Source: Rhabdornis inornatus (Eukaryota; Chordata; Aves; Passeriformes; Rhabdornithidae). Taken from it: DNA of 64,000 nt. A model generated the notes under the pieces. The model was not told the DNA's origin, did no database searches, and was given only the letters and a program-made list of their open reading frames with translations. The translations under genes were made by a program, and so were the position numbers. This document shows, in pieces, positions 11,647 to 24,778 of the stretch (positions are counted from its first letter, which is position 1; each line of letters opens with the position of its first letter). The DNA is taken from NCBI GenBank assembly GCA_013397075.1, contig VWZS01008147.1:375657-439656 (forward strand). Direction: 5' to 3'.

Positions 11647-14600
11647 ACAGTCTCTTAATACCCAAGTAAGAAACCTTTTTATTGCATCAAGTTCTCATGT
11701 CTAGACAGATACACATCACAGAATGAATCACTACCTTTGAAGACCCGAGCTGAAGAGCACTCCATGATGGAAAGCCACTATCTGGGCACATCAACACTTG
11801 GGGAACAATTTTCTGGAGACAGGTTTTTCAGTACGTGTCAGTAAGGTTTACCATCTGTGAGAAACCCTGGTTTTCCAACAGTGTCCTTAAAGGGCTGATA
11901 AGAAAGGCTTAGTAAAGGAACCTCTTAAACACAGAGTCCAAAGTCTTCACAAATACCCCAACTTTGCCCTCCCAGAACAATTAAAAACCTAAAAAAAATG
12001 CATAAGCAAGGCAAAAATACATGGAAAAAATCAAACAGGCTCGAATTCATCTCTTAGCCATTATGCCTTTCCTAGTAACAATGATTCTGCCTCCTCTCTG
12101 TCTAGAAAGTTTTACTTCTTTGTGAGACAGCACCTATTCCCTAAATAATTGGAACCCCTCTTCTGCCTCCTTGCTTTGGCTTCAAAGGTTCTTTTTTCTG
12201 TTGTTCCTTTCCAGAACTGCCAATCAGCTTCTCTGCAAAATGGTCACATCTTACAGAATTCTTTTCCTCAGTTGTTCTAGATCATTCCCAGCTTTCTCAT
12301 TTGTCCTCTTGGAGGTGCTCCTCTCCCTGGCAAGGACATAGGGCATCTCCAATATTAAACCTGTATTTTAATTCAGCACAGATGTTAGAGCACAGGGCAA
12401 AGGATTCGGTGAAGTGAAGGTGTTCTCAAAACCACAGTTTGACTCACATATGCCCCCAAACAATCATACATTAGCAATTATAATGATCTTTAATTAAAAA
12501 AAGAAGTATGTTGCTGCTCTTACAGATAAGGATCTATAGAAATACTTGTATAGGTGCCATGAAGGTTTATTTTTCAAACTACACTTCAGTGAGGGAATTT
12601 TTAACTACCTTACCTGCATTACTCGAATTCTACTCTAAAACAAACTTCTTTGAAGTTTTCTTATTAAAAAAGCTTTAAAAATAAGCAGTTTGAATTATTT
12701 TTCTATGAACTACCTAATCTTCTTAAGTAGTAAAAAGTTAACTTCAGCTCAAGTCATTCCACTTGGAAAAAAAAATGAAAGAGCAGTAAATTCATCCATC
12801 TTGCCCTACATTTTCTCTAAATTTCATCTAACCTCTGATTGTTATAATTTTTCATGGTAAAGACTTCTGAGTGTTTTTAGCCAGAAGACTTTGGCTTTTA
12901 TACTGGAAAATCTGTTATATACATGTCACTTCCATTTATATCTTCAGATATGACAAAGTCATTAATGCAGTTGATTCCTAAGAAAACTTATATTTTAGAA
13001 ACTTCTAGCTCTGGTACTGCATAAACACATCTAATTCAGAGCATGAGAAAATGATACTTGCAGATGCTGCACATTTTAAATCAGGAGTAGAAGCCAAATT
13101 CTCACTCTTCTTGACATTGAATTTCAGTTGTCAATGATACATTTCGTTCCCAGAGAGCCGTGATCTCCTAACTACATTTTGTAGCTGCACTCACATTATT
13201 CTGTAGAGAGCTGTGGCTTGGATCCTAAGGTCTCATAAGACGAGAATCTGGGGTTGGATGCCATGGCACTGAAATTGCTCTTCAGGAGATTCCATTGCTG
13301 TGGAAACCATAACCCAAAAAACCCTCTCCTCCTGGTTTTTAACCCTGCTCAACACCAAATACTGGAAGCAGGTTAAGATCTACGAAATAACAGATCTGGC
13401 CTCTTACCACGTGCCATTTTAAGATGCCATATTTAGCTCCTCATTCCCTAATAATCAGACGTTTACCCTGTTCCCTCCATCTCTTTCATCTACTTCCAGT
13501 ATGCTGCTAACCAAGATGTCTTTCACTCTTCTCTTTCTTCCTTCCATTTCCCGTGGCTGTTTTACACACAATTAGCACTGCTATCCCATGGCACTGGAAA
13601 AGGGACTGTTGTGCTCCCTCTGCTGCCTGCTGGGCTCTGCAGCAAGAGGTGGTGAGCAATCAGAGCTCTCCTCGGCAGAAGGAATTACTATAATGTGAAA
13701 ACTCACGTTGTTACATCTATGAAACCCAAATATGCCAAGCAGGGAAATGTCTTCCCTATATTCTCCATGGACCTCAGAGGCTCCTGCCAGAGCCAGAGCA
13801 CACAGGAGTGCAGGGAACACCAAGAGTAGAGAATGAAGCACACAAATGGATGGGATAACGCCATGTAGCTTTGGTTTCTGGGCATTCCTCATGGGAAGAG
13901 GGCCCGGCAGTTTCTCAAGGCTGGCTGCAATGTTGGTGTCACACGGTCCTTGACACCGCTACCGGAGCAGCAAGGAGCGGTGCAGAACTCCTCGTGCAAG
14001 GTTAGTGCCCAGCTGATCACTGCCATGTAAGCACCAACTCCTCTTCATCCTGTTGAGGAGGCTGTTGTCAGGGCTAAGAGTATGGAGAAGGACTGGGGAC
14101 AGCAAATTATCTAAAGAATTCTCTTGAAACCTTAACAACATGGAGCACTCTGTCCCTCAGCTTCAGTGCCCGCAGCCCGGGTGCTGTGTCTGTCCTTCCC
14201 ATGGGTGATTCAGCAGCAAAGAATATTTACTGTTATTTAACAATGCAGTGGTCTACAGACATAACTTGTGACTCAACAGAAAACACACTGGGTGCAGACC
14301 TTTTAAAGAAATGATCAACAGATTGTGTCTTGTGTTTAAAGGAAAAAAAAAAGGAAATATTTATTTGAGGATCATACAAGAATAAAATGGATGGAGTGGA
14401 AGATATCTTCATGCTGTTTTTAGAAACTACAGTCTTGGTTGGGTATTTTTAGAAACAATTAATATTTAGGGTATTATGAATTAAGTGAAAGGTACACTGG
14501 ATTCTGTCTGAAACTTCTAAAAAATAAGCCTTCAAGTCTTTGTTTATGTTGGCAAGTAACCCAGCTGGGTATAAAAGCCAAAGGTATGATTGACTACCTC

Positions 14601-16219
14601 ACATATTTTACAACTGTTACACTAAATAGGTATTTCAGAATTTACATCCTTACAGAATGATCCTTAAATAGACTTTCTTATGGCACTTAAAAGAAACATA
14701 CTTTAGGACATACTTCCTGTTTCGTTACAGTATTTAATATACTTTAAAAAAAGAAGTTTACTTTTCCTTCAACAAAGATCCAAAAATTCAACTTTAAGGG
14801 TACAAAGATCACAGAAACCTATCTTACTGTTTTTAATGCACTGAAATTGTTTAATGAATACCCACAAATCACTAAAAAAAAAGCATCAGAAGTAGTGAAG
14901 CCTTTCAAATGCATTAGTATGTGTGCATTTAGCACCTAAACACAAAAGGCATGTCTGCATATTGCTCAGAATGGAAAACTCCTACAACTGAAACTCAAAT
15001 AACAATTAAACCCCAGATCATTGATTAGATGTGCCTGTTACAAACACTGAAAAAGATGATACTCACAGTTCCCTCTACTTTAGCTTTGTGTGGGAAAATT
15101 TGCAGCACAAATTCATGCAAAGGTATGCAAACTGATTTCTCGTAGTGTTTAATATTCATCATCAACTTTCAGCATTGATAAATGGCTTTTACATGACCTG
15201 TACTTAAGAGTTGTGTATCAATCTGGCACTGGGAAGATCAGGGACAGTGAGTGAGGCAGCTTTTAATGACACAAGTGACTTAATTCACGTTTTCCGAGTT
15301 TCCAGGTGAGCAAACCCATGTCCCACCACTGCTCACCATTCCCATTTATTTTCAGCATTGCTGCCAGTCACACACCTCCTTAATCCTCCACAGGGGCTTT
15401 GCAACAGCTCTATATTGTTTCTCAGCAAGAGCATGGATGTTCTTCCTCCTCCCCACTAACAGCACTTTCCATTTACCGAGGGGAAATGGAGCAGGTTTCT
15501 GCAGAAAAACGAAAACAAGGATATAGTCTTGCAAACCCTTGGCAGTGAAAGGAATCTCCCCCAGCACTTAATTTGGGAGGAAAGACTCAGGTATCACAGA
15601 ACTGGTCAGAGCTAATGAAGTTGGTGGCATCCTGCAGGAGCCCAGTTCTGCAACAACTGAAGAATTAATTGAATTTTAATCAGAAGCCAGTCACAGCTTC
15701 TGCTTTAACTTGATACACTCAAAGGTACTTACAGTTCTGGGAACTAAGTTCAGCTTATTAAACAAACCATTTTTCTGTGCATTCTTTTTTTCTTTGATGT
15801 ATGATACAACTTCTTCAGACACAGTTTTGGGAAGGAACCAGATAAAAGTTGATACTCAGGATATCTGGGGAATAGTTTCCAGAAGCACATGGAGACCAGA
15901 TTTCAGAAGGTACAGACACAGGTACATCTCAACAAGGGCATCCAGCTGAACCCCTGAGGTGGCTCTACTTGCCACACCTACAACAGTAGGCTCCCACTGG
16001 GAACTCTGCTGTATTTTCAGACAATTCTAAATAAAATACACAACGTTTTACTTTAAAACAGGGCACACGTGGCTCTGGAACACAAGCCTATGGATGCACC
16101 GGTTGATGCAAGAATTCGTGTCCCTGCTCCCTGTGCTACAGCAGCCACCAGACTTTTGGAGTTGTACTTCAGCCTTTCAAGTTCTTTCTCTGGATTCAGA
16201 GAGGGGAGGCCGAGTGTTC

Positions 16220-16420
16220 AGGATTGTTCCTGCTCTTGTTTGCATATTTTAGACAAGCACCCACAAACGGACCCTTAGAAAGATATTTAATTGGGAAGCT
16301 CACACGCTATGCATGAATAATATTAGTGCACAGCAAATTAAAATTAGCAAAAAATGCTAGTGCTGTGTATTTTTATTATGGGTATTACATTAAAACAAAA
16401 AGGTACTTGCCAGCAGGCAC
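16220..16420. promoter_or_regulatory. AT-rich block dense in POU/homeodomain motifs
   Basis: Within 200 bp there is an octamer-like TTTGCATA (16239-16246), TTAATTGG (16287-16294), TATGCATGAATAATATTA starting at about 16309, AAATTAAAATTAG and several further ATTA cores. This density and mix of POU and homeodomain cores is typical of conserved developmental enhancers in vertebrates. No open frame of interest lies here. The call rests on motif texture only; conservation across species was not testable. Confidence 0.35.
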
Positions 16421-17147
16421 AGAAATCTCGTTATTTCAAAGCACTGCTGAACATTCACTGATTGCAGTTGCTGTTTTGAGTTTTTCAGCTTTTCATTCCT
16501 TTCTTTTTTTCACCTAGCACTAACATTTTAACTCAAATCCCTGTGAGCAGTGAGCTGTGCCTTCCTTCTCTCTAACAATCACTACAAATTTTCTAACTCA
16601 AGTAGTACGGAATACTACTCGTGTTGCAGGAGGTATTTTTACATCTGTCAGAAGATTCCAATAAAAATTGCATGTATATGAATATATCTAAGCTTGGAAT
16701 AATGATTTATCTGCAACTGTGAGCACGCAGAGTCCATCCAGAGGGGATTCAGTGTTCCCTTAACCATCCAGGGAATATACACCAAGGTTCACTCCCAGGC
16801 CAGACCCGAGTAAGAAATTCTACAGAAATCTCCTTCATTCACAAGTGTTCTTCTGTTTTAGTTGCTATCTCAAGTGAAAACACTCTTTCTGTGGCCCTCA
16901 TAATTTTCAGAATAAAGAACCCAAATTAATTGCAAAAGCTGTGAGCATTCACTGTAAATCAACAAACTATGTACAACTCAGCCTATACAGTGTCCAGCCC
17001 AAAAACCACAAACTGCTCTGAACTTTTTCTCTTTCTTTTTTTGCCATCTATCTTTTGCAAAGCTGTCGTCTTCTGCTTTCTTGCAAATTCATGCTTTTCA
17101 GGGGGTTCTTGTTTCTGCTGCCTTCTCAGATTACAATTTCTTTTGTG

Positions 17148-17480
17148 TTAATTAAGCTGAAAAATTGAAAGAATGTCGCTGACTCTACAAAGAACACAAA
17201 ACAGGCTTGCTTGAGAAGCTAAAAATAGACCGCTCTGTTCGGAAGACAGACGACTCAGTCTTCAAACTATTTGTACAATGTGAATTAATTGCAGATGGCC
17301 AATTCATTTATTTAGACCTCTGTGACAGAAATGAAAGTGCTACTGCGGTGATTATACATCTGCAGAAAGCTCCTTTCAGGTGCTCGGGACTAATGGAAAA
17401 CCGGGAGGCAGCGCTTTGTTATTTTCTGGAAGTCAGTTTGTCAAAAAGTTTTCTGATGTGATTCTCCCTCTCCAGCCTCC
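17148..17480. promoter_or_regulatory. Candidate conserved enhancer with MEF2 and homeodomain sites
   Basis: The block starts with TTAATTAA (17148-17155). It has a perfect MEF2 consensus CTAAAAATAG (17219-17228) and then a cluster TTAATTGCAGATGGCCAATTC (near 17284-17304) that packs a homeodomain core, a CAGATG E-box and a CCAAT box into about 20 bases. GC rises toward the right end. A plus-strand frame stays open from 17083 to 17463, but it starts only at TTG and no splice acceptor upstream leads into it without a stop, so I read it as a chance frame. Enhancer function is inferred from motif density. Confidence 0.35.
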
Positions 17481-19543
17481 CGGCCCCTCTCCCAGCAGCT
17501 CAGATTTAAGACGTGACACTGATGTACACAAACTAAAGTTACAATGGCCTGCTCACATGTACTTCTAGCACTCACACTGCATGTTGTAAATCAGTTACAT
17601 TCCTTCGATTAAAATCACGTTTTATGATGTAAATGTTGTAATAAAACCCACCCCGATTATTTAACTTATCTGAAATTAATGGCACTTTAATTTTTTTATA
17701 TATCTCAGTGTTTGTCTTATATAGAATTTTCATTTTTTTTCCCTTCTTAGCCTTTCTCCTTAAAAGTAAGAGAAAGCTTAATCTAAAAAAATAATGTTAT
17801 TGATTTAATGGGAGAGAATTCAGGAAAATCTAAGTGGAAACTGATATTCCATCCTGGCTCTTATTGTTAGATAAACGGGAGGTTTCCAAAAATACCAGCT
17901 ATTAGACTAGGGCCTATAAACTGTAGCCGTGAAATAAAAATATCATTGAACTAGATAAATTGTTTGGGATACAGAATGATCTGTACTAGAACTTTACAGC
18001 AGATCCTGAACAGCATGAAGCCTCCTTTGTGCTAGAAAACTAGAAACGTTGTCATTTGGGAGTCTAAATAATGCCAAGAAAAAGAAACTAAATATCAGAG
18101 TCCCTTTTCTCTAACGCCACTGTCTCTCCTTTGCAATTTTACTACTTTACAGTTTCTAAATCCTTGTTTGCAGCCTTGCTGACTTGAAAAATGTGCAAAA
18201 GTTGATCCGCACAGGGTCTGAGCTAACAGGGCTGTAAGAAAACCTCCCAAGAAGTTTCAGGTGATATGATATCTAGCATGCTGATAGTATCACAAAGATT
18301 ACATTTTTCTGTTACTTTTTTAAAATAAATTAATGCTGCTGCTTGCATTTCAAAGTATTTATGTTACATCTTACAGCTTTTAAATCAAGACTGGAGTTTT
18401 TTAAAGGCATTAGGTCTTATAAGCCAAAAATAAAGCCTGATGCAGGAATGAATTAAATTTTCTGCTGAGACAAACAATTGTAATCTATTAAAATTAAAAT
18501 ACCAGTCCTTGCCACTGTTCAGGCTCCTCACAAAATACCTTTTAGGAAGTTTCTTAAGCTTAGTGGTTATCACAGATTTAGAAAGGAGCAGGCATAACCC
18601 TCTACCCTATATTTTAAGCTATATTCCTTTGCTGCGACTTCATCCTAACTCCCACCAAGGTCAAGGGAAACAATTTGTTTTCAAGCAATACAAAGCAGAC
18701 TGTGCAGTCAGGCTACAGCATCTTCCTCCTGCCTTTATGGACTACAAAAAGAAAAGTTTAGAGCTACAAGCTTCTTTAAAAGAAAAAAATCCTTTCCTCA
18801 GGAAAGAAACTTCCTAGGATGCCTCTGAAAGATGACCTCCGTCCTGCAGGCTTCAAAATGTTTTCATCTACTTCCTGGAAATCCAGGTGATACCCGAGGT
18901 GGAGCAGAGGACAATAAAGCTGCTAAGTAACAAAGGTCACCTGCCTTCAACTACATCAATAAAAAAGGCTGAGATATCCCCTTGGTTCAGTCCAGGCAGA
19001 GATTCACCAGGGCAGGGGGACACTCAGCACACCGCTACACACAACCTGCTTCTGTCCTGAGCATCTGAGCATAGTGCCCCCACCTCATTTTGGGGGAAAA
19101 CTGAAATCCTTTGGTCACACATGCAGAGGAGGAATCTGCTGTTGTCCCTCAGGAAGATGCAGTGAGGAAAATGCTGTTGGGAAGCAGCATCCAGCACACA
19201 CCAACCAACCGTGTCCTGATGATGAGACACTCCACAAGCAAGAGCAACAAACCTCCTGATTTTTTATTTTTATTTATTTTCCACTGTAGATTTTTTTCCT
19301 TTTATTTATACTCTGTGGTAGGGCAGACTCCATAGGGACCGTGTCCTTACACAGACACATCTACCTCCTCGCAGAAGAGAAACATCTTTGTTTACTTAAA
19401 CTATTTTAGTTAGACCTAGTTTTTGCTGGTTCTAAAGAGTTTTGTCTTGCTTGTAAAGTAAACACCAACATCTCTGACAGAAGTACCATCTTTGAATACC
19501 CACTCTTGGCAGACCTCATAGAGGTAACATAATAATACGGTTT

Positions 19544-19570
19544 TATATATATATATTTTTTTTTTTTTTT
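19544..19570 (+). repeat. TA/poly-T microsatellite
   Basis: A short (TA)n run continues directly into about fifteen T. Length is likely variable and may be misassembled by a few bases. Confidence 0.85.
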
Positions 19571-21522
19571 CACTGCTTGCGGAGATGAATCATGTCAGCC
19601 AAGGTCTTTGTAATAAATAAAATGCTCTCAAAGCACTATCTATTAAAGATAGAAGAGAGCAGAAGTGGAAAATCTTTGCACAGAACCAGAGCAGGGTCTG
19701 GTGATATAAAGCAATACACTTATCAAACATCAGGGCTGCAAAAGAGGACGGCTGGACCCAAATAATGCAGTCAAGGGCTGGGTGTCCTCTCAGTGCTTCC
19801 CAGCCCTGGTAGGATTTACAAAACCTCTAACATAACACACACAGAACCCCATGCAGAGCTGGAAAAGCATTTTTTACAGACGCTGATAAAGCCTGACACA
19901 ACACAAACAACCAGAGCCCATGGGGTGATTTCACTTCGGGTGTATTTGCTCCATTGAAATTTGGGGGCTGAAGGTTCAAGACAAAGCATAAAAAGCTGGA
20001 AAATGCATGTGGAATACCCCCCACCTCCACACAAACTGTCTGTCCTGCAACTAAAAACCCCAGAGGTGAACCACTCTGCCCCTACTGTGATAAGAGCAAA
20101 ACAGTGAGAAAATAAATGGATTGTTGGAATAATAATCAGCCATTTATTAATTTCTTAATAAATCCCACAGGATCCCACAAGAAGACGCAGCTCACCTGTA
20201 AATTGACAGCTCAAAAGAAAGCACCCAAGTCACTTTTCAGCAATGACATCTTTGTTATAAAGCCAGAAGGTGATTTTTTGTTGTTGAAGTAACCTTTAAC
20301 GGATAAAGATGAAAATTCAGTGTCTGTGTGCTCCATGGGGGGGGGAGCACTGGAATTAGAGAGTACATAAGTAATGCTTTAGCATTTTTTTTCCAAATTC
20401 GTAGGGAGTTGTAGTATACCCCCTCTCTACCACTTTGACTGCATATTCCTAGATAATTTTTGTACCTAGGGGAGAGCTAGAACTTAACATCTCCCCAGTT
20501 AAGAGCACAAACAGGGGAAGTGTAAACTGAGCACACTCTGATTTGGTTTGTCCCCTTTTCTGGTGCCCCACATTGGTTTCTTGGAAGTATCCCTGAGGCT
20601 CCTGCTGAAGGAGAATGAAGTCAGAGAGTTTACATTAGTTCTTGCATCTCTACAGCCCCTGTCCCAGCAGAAACTTCTCTCTCTGGATGTAATTAGAGCT
20701 CAAGGAATAGCCTGTCTTCAAGATGACAGAAATCAGATTCCACTATAAAAAACAAAGAGAAAAACCTTCATTGTACAGACTGCAAGATTTCCTAAGTATT
20801 GAAAACCAAGATATCCCACTGTTTTTCAGGATGACTGAGAAGCTGCAACATTCGTGTTTTCAAAGGTCGCTGTCATGTTCTTATTTCCTCATCAAGTTGC
20901 ATGAAAGAAGCACTTTCTTTCACTTTGTTGAAAATCCAAACCATCACATAAATATCAACATGGTTAAACTAAAATAAATCATCCTGTAAATTTTTAAATA
21001 AATCAGTATACTGCTATATTTTGAAATGGTATAAGACAAATTTCCCCCCCCCACATAATTCAAAACCAGCCTTAACCAATTACTCCAAACTTTTCCCCAG
21101 ACACATCTCCTTTGGCTACACATTTCACATGAGAATTTCCAAGCCAAAAAAGAGTTTTCTTTCACAGACAAAATTGGAAATGAGAGATTGAAATCACCCT
21201 AATGATAGGTACTGGGTTATGCCTTTCAACTATGGATCTGTGCCCATATCTCTACAATTGTGACAATATTTTTCCAAGCTGAGTATCATGCTGTATGCAA
21301 CACTGAAACTTCCTGGTCTCTCTTGGTCTCTGCTGCATGGTTACCATCTTATTTTTATAAGCATTCCATTCTGGGGCTGGCCCTTCAGCTTTGGCAGAGC
21401 AAGGCAGCTTCTGCTTTAAAGAGTCTATTTTGCAACTAGCTGCTGCTTGCTGCATCCCTCTTTTCCAGCCAGGAATGACCTGCAATGTTTTCCTCTCCAG
21501 CTCCTGAGAAAATGGCACATTC

Positions 21523-21733
21523 CCACAGGTGCTGCCCCTAGAACAGGACACGTGTTGGTAATAACTGGAGCCCACCAAGAATGGCCAGGGTGGGTTCATT
21601 TTTGGGTTTTTGGAACAGCTGCAAAATGGCTGGTTTTAAACAAGTTCAGAAAAAAAGTTTCTAGATTCACATCCTGCTCATAGCTGGCACTTAGGCATGC
21701 TGGCATCAAAGGAAGTTTTCCACAGGTGCTGCC
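21523..21733. repeat. Pair of identical 14-mers with CAGGTG E-boxes
   Basis: CCACAGGTGCTGCC occurs at 21523-21536 and again at 21720-21733, 197 bp apart in the same orientation. The core CAGGTG is the E-box preferred by ZEB and SNAI repressors. The flanking bases are not duplicated over any length, so this is not a recent segmental duplication. Confidence 0.5.
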
Positions 21734-23361
21734 ACTCCAAATCAAGGGATAAACACCAGAGGAGCCACAAACAGCACCACCAGGCACTTCTGAACATTGC
21801 TGGCTCAAAAGCAGTGGTCAGCAGGGCAAGGGTAGCAAACTTCACTCTATATTCTGAGTGAAGTAACTACTGTATGAATTAACTTTACTTGAGCTGTTCA
21901 GTACTGAGAATCCAGCCCTTTACAAATAACAGTTAATGTTCTATTTTTACCTTAAAAGCAAACAAACATAAAACCCCAAATGAGTGGATTTAGAGCACCC
22001 AAAATGCTAAGTAGTGCCTGGAGGGGAGCTCTGCCCATCTTGTTCATAAACAGCTACCTTGTCCTAGAGGTGACATGGTTGTGTCCTCCCCATGTTCCTC
22101 AGCCTTTTAATTGCTGCACACAGGTGAACTGCAACCAAGAGAAAAATTCAACCCTGGTCATAGTCCCAGAGGCATCTCAGCCTCCTCATATGCCCAGGAG
22201 CTCTCAGGACATTTTTGGCTGATCTTTACTCCAGATCAGATATGTGCATCAAGGCAGTAAGTACATCATGGATTTTCAGCAGAAGTTCTTCGCTGCTCTG
22301 GCAGGCAGTAATTAGATTACGAGAATTACAGAAACGACAGGCTGCTTGTCTACTCTCTGTATGGGCAGCCAGCAACAGCTTGGAGAAGAGTAAAGCACTC
22401 AGATTAGTAAAGGGATGAGCTCAGTGTAAATCCAAATAACACCAAAATAATATGTATTAACAAATAAGGCCCCTGAACCAGCACATTTACTGCTGCCATG
22501 CTCATCCTTACCCTCTCCCAGCTCTCTCACCAAACTACTGATGCAAATTGTCCCATGTAGGAGGCTCTCTGATCATTTGCTTTTCTAGAGCATCTCAGCA
22601 TCGTGCCTTCCGCTGTGCCATATCACTTGCTCACACAGCTGCTAGAAAATCCTGAAGAGGTGGGAAAACACTGGGAACCTGCTTTCACAAAGACTGCAAG
22701 CACACGTTGGCAACCGCAAGGACAGCATGCCAGATGCTGGCATCCAGATGAACATAACAAGCATTCAGCTTTGCTTATAAAATTCCCATATTCAGCCCTG
22801 CCACAACACACAGCTTTAAAAATTAGAGCAGGGTTTTCCCATATATGGGAACGCTGACCTGCTGCTGCTGCACCAGCTCCCCAGGCACGAATGGAGCCGT
22901 GCAGACCCTGCCTCCTGCTTTGCCTGGGCTCTCCCTGAGTGCTCTGGGGTGATGCTGCTTTGCAAGAAGCCTGTACACACATTATTTCTCTACTGGGCTC
23001 ACTTGCCAGCTTGACTAAATCAGTTTCAATAAAACTATACATTTTCCCAACCCTTCTATCCAGTTGTGTTTGTACGTCCAATACTTCCCGTGCCCAAAGC
23101 TGAGGTCTGAGCAGCAGCATCAACCTCTGGACTTGGGATGTATTAGGAGGCTCCCTGGGCTAAGGAGCTCCACTTGAGACCCCTGGATCAGGTCAAGAGA
23201 TCCCATTGGGCCAAGCTTTAACACTCCTGGGATCCATGAGCCCCTAGGAGTGGCTGTTTTTAGGATGAGCACTAATAGATGTCTCCCTCGGCTAAGGGAG
23301 AGCATCTGAGCAAACATATTGCCGCAGAGCCCTGGATGGAGGGTGAAGGACCACACTCCTG

Positions 23362-23388
23362 AACCACTGGTGGCAGCTGCCAGTGGTT
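23362..23388. other. Perfect inverted repeat enclosing a CAGCTG E-box
   Basis: AACCACTGG (23362-23370) and CCAGTGGTT (23380-23388) are perfect 9-bp arms. The 9-base loop TGGCAGCTG contains the myogenic-type E-box CAGCTG. The structure could form a small cruciform or hairpin. It sits at the left edge of a locally GC-richer patch (to about 23560), which holds a second CAGCTG at about 23467. Confidence 0.6.
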
Positions 23389-23559
23389 TGTTGGGAATAT
23401 TCTATTGTTTCGAATGTATAGAAAGCATAGGAAGCTGTGCCAGGAGCGCAGCGGAGCCACCGCCGGCAGCTGGAATCTCCTGGCTGGGAGCGGCTCTTGT
23501 GCGGGTTTGGGAACGCACGGAGCCCTTTGGACTCAACACAGCCCACAAAATCCTGACCC

Positions 23560-24700
23560 CGGCTAACTGCACGAGCAGCAGTGATATTTATAAACTGCTC
23601 ACAAAAACCAGCAGGATGAGCAGGGCTGGGACTATCCAGCTGCAGCTCTGGTTATGCCAGACAGCTGCTCTGTCAAAATGCTGGGAGAAGCCGCGTTTCC
23701 TTGCAGGGGACGCCCTTTGATTCTCCGCAGGAGCCTGCTTTGGCAGCTCAGTGCTGCCTAAGGGAGAGATCTGTGAGAGGGGATGTTTCAGGAAACCAGC
23801 AGTGTGCACTGAATACCTGCCTGCGCTTCTGACTGCGAGGGATTTGCAGAGGGGAAATAAAAAGAAGAAATCCAGAGCAAGCGCTATTAATCACTACACA
23901 ATCATGACTACGTTTTCTTTTTCCCCACAGTTGTTAAAAATCGAGCAAATCAATCACACATGACTTTTCGAGCTTCTTGGCACACGTTTCATATTCTGCA
24001 GGTTCCAGGGGGGCTGTCCATGTGAAGGAGACCCACCAGCAGCTCTCCCTCAACCTCACTGCCTGTGCAGCAGGAATTAAGCTGCAGAGCTCGTGATCAA
24101 GAAGAGTAAAGACTTCAAGAATGAAAACTCCGTCCCAAAACAGTAACAGAACCAGAACAATCCGACAGAAGAAATTAAAATTGCAGGTTTATCATCTCTC
24201 TTGGTTTTGTTATTAGCATGGAAACGTCTATTTAGGTAACTGAAGGCGTTACATCACTTTAAGAAATGTTAATTACATCAGTGGTTTTACTGCAAAAAAG
24301 TTTATTTTTCCTTTCCAGTTTTCTAAAGCTTTAGAAGTATTTCAAAGGGAATCCTTCCCAAATATGCAAACAGCAAGTCAATATTCCAAGTTTTTTTGCC
24401 AAGCTTCCTTTCCCCTACATCTCTCACTCAAGAAAATACGATTAAAAATACACTCAAATAAATAGAAAGGGATTAGAGTTGAGAACGTCCAGTATTGCCA
24501 AAAAATTACAGATAATCATAATCATCACTAAACGAGTCCCAGCTTTCCCCACCCAGAGGGGCCTCCCAATGTTCCTGTGCTCCCCTGTAAAAAGAAGAAA
24601 TGTCAGAGTCTGCTCCTGCTGTCACATACAGGGAGAAGTGCAGGGGCTGGGGAAGTGGGAGCAGATCTCCTGGCAGAGCTGCTCCTTTGAGACATGTTTT
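23560..24700. other. Spacer, no gene seen
   Basis: Transition from a GC-richer patch to AT-rich sequence. Frames are short and without motifs. Confidence 0.55.
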
Positions 24701-24704
24701 GGTC

Positions 24705-24778
24705 TCAAATTATATTTATCATTAAATATATTAATAATATTTAAATATTAATATACTTTAATTATTAAAAATATTTAA
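24705..24778. other. Nearly pure A/T patch with 16-bp palindrome
   Basis: The patch is almost free of G and C. TAATATTTAAATATTA at 24735-24750 is a perfect 16-bp palindrome. Such DNA melts easily and can extrude a cruciform. Confidence 0.6.

Larger units (their letters stand above)
9343..16060. other. Spacer after the SINE, no gene seen
   Basis: Unique sequence with one A-rich tract (9626-9653) and a short inverted repeat (11629-11646). The open frames at 9462-9794 and 9787-10215 run through low-complexity or proline-rich chance sequence. The minus-strand frame at 13581-13892 has a hydrophobic stretch that resembles a signal peptide, but shows no family motif or exon boundary. The 11100-12000 segment has repeat-like texture that I could not assign. 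Confidence 0.55.
17480..23340. other. Spacer, no gene seen
   Basis: Unique AT-leaning sequence. It contains a TA/T microsatellite (19544-19570), a run of nine G (20337-20345), a run of nine C (21044-21052) and two identical 14-mers carrying a CAGGTG E-box (21523 and 21720). No frame shows a protein family signature. Confidence 0.55.

Noticed and set aside
13581..13892. Minus-strand frame with a signal-peptide-like hydrophobic stretch
   Set aside because: No cleavage-site context, no mature-domain motif, and a second minus-strand frame overlaps it; hydrophobic runs arise easily in chance frames.
17083..17463. Plus-strand frame with protein-like composition
   Set aside because: Only a TTG could start it. 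The best splice acceptor upstream (near 17129) leads into stops in all three frames. The block is better explained as a regulatory element.
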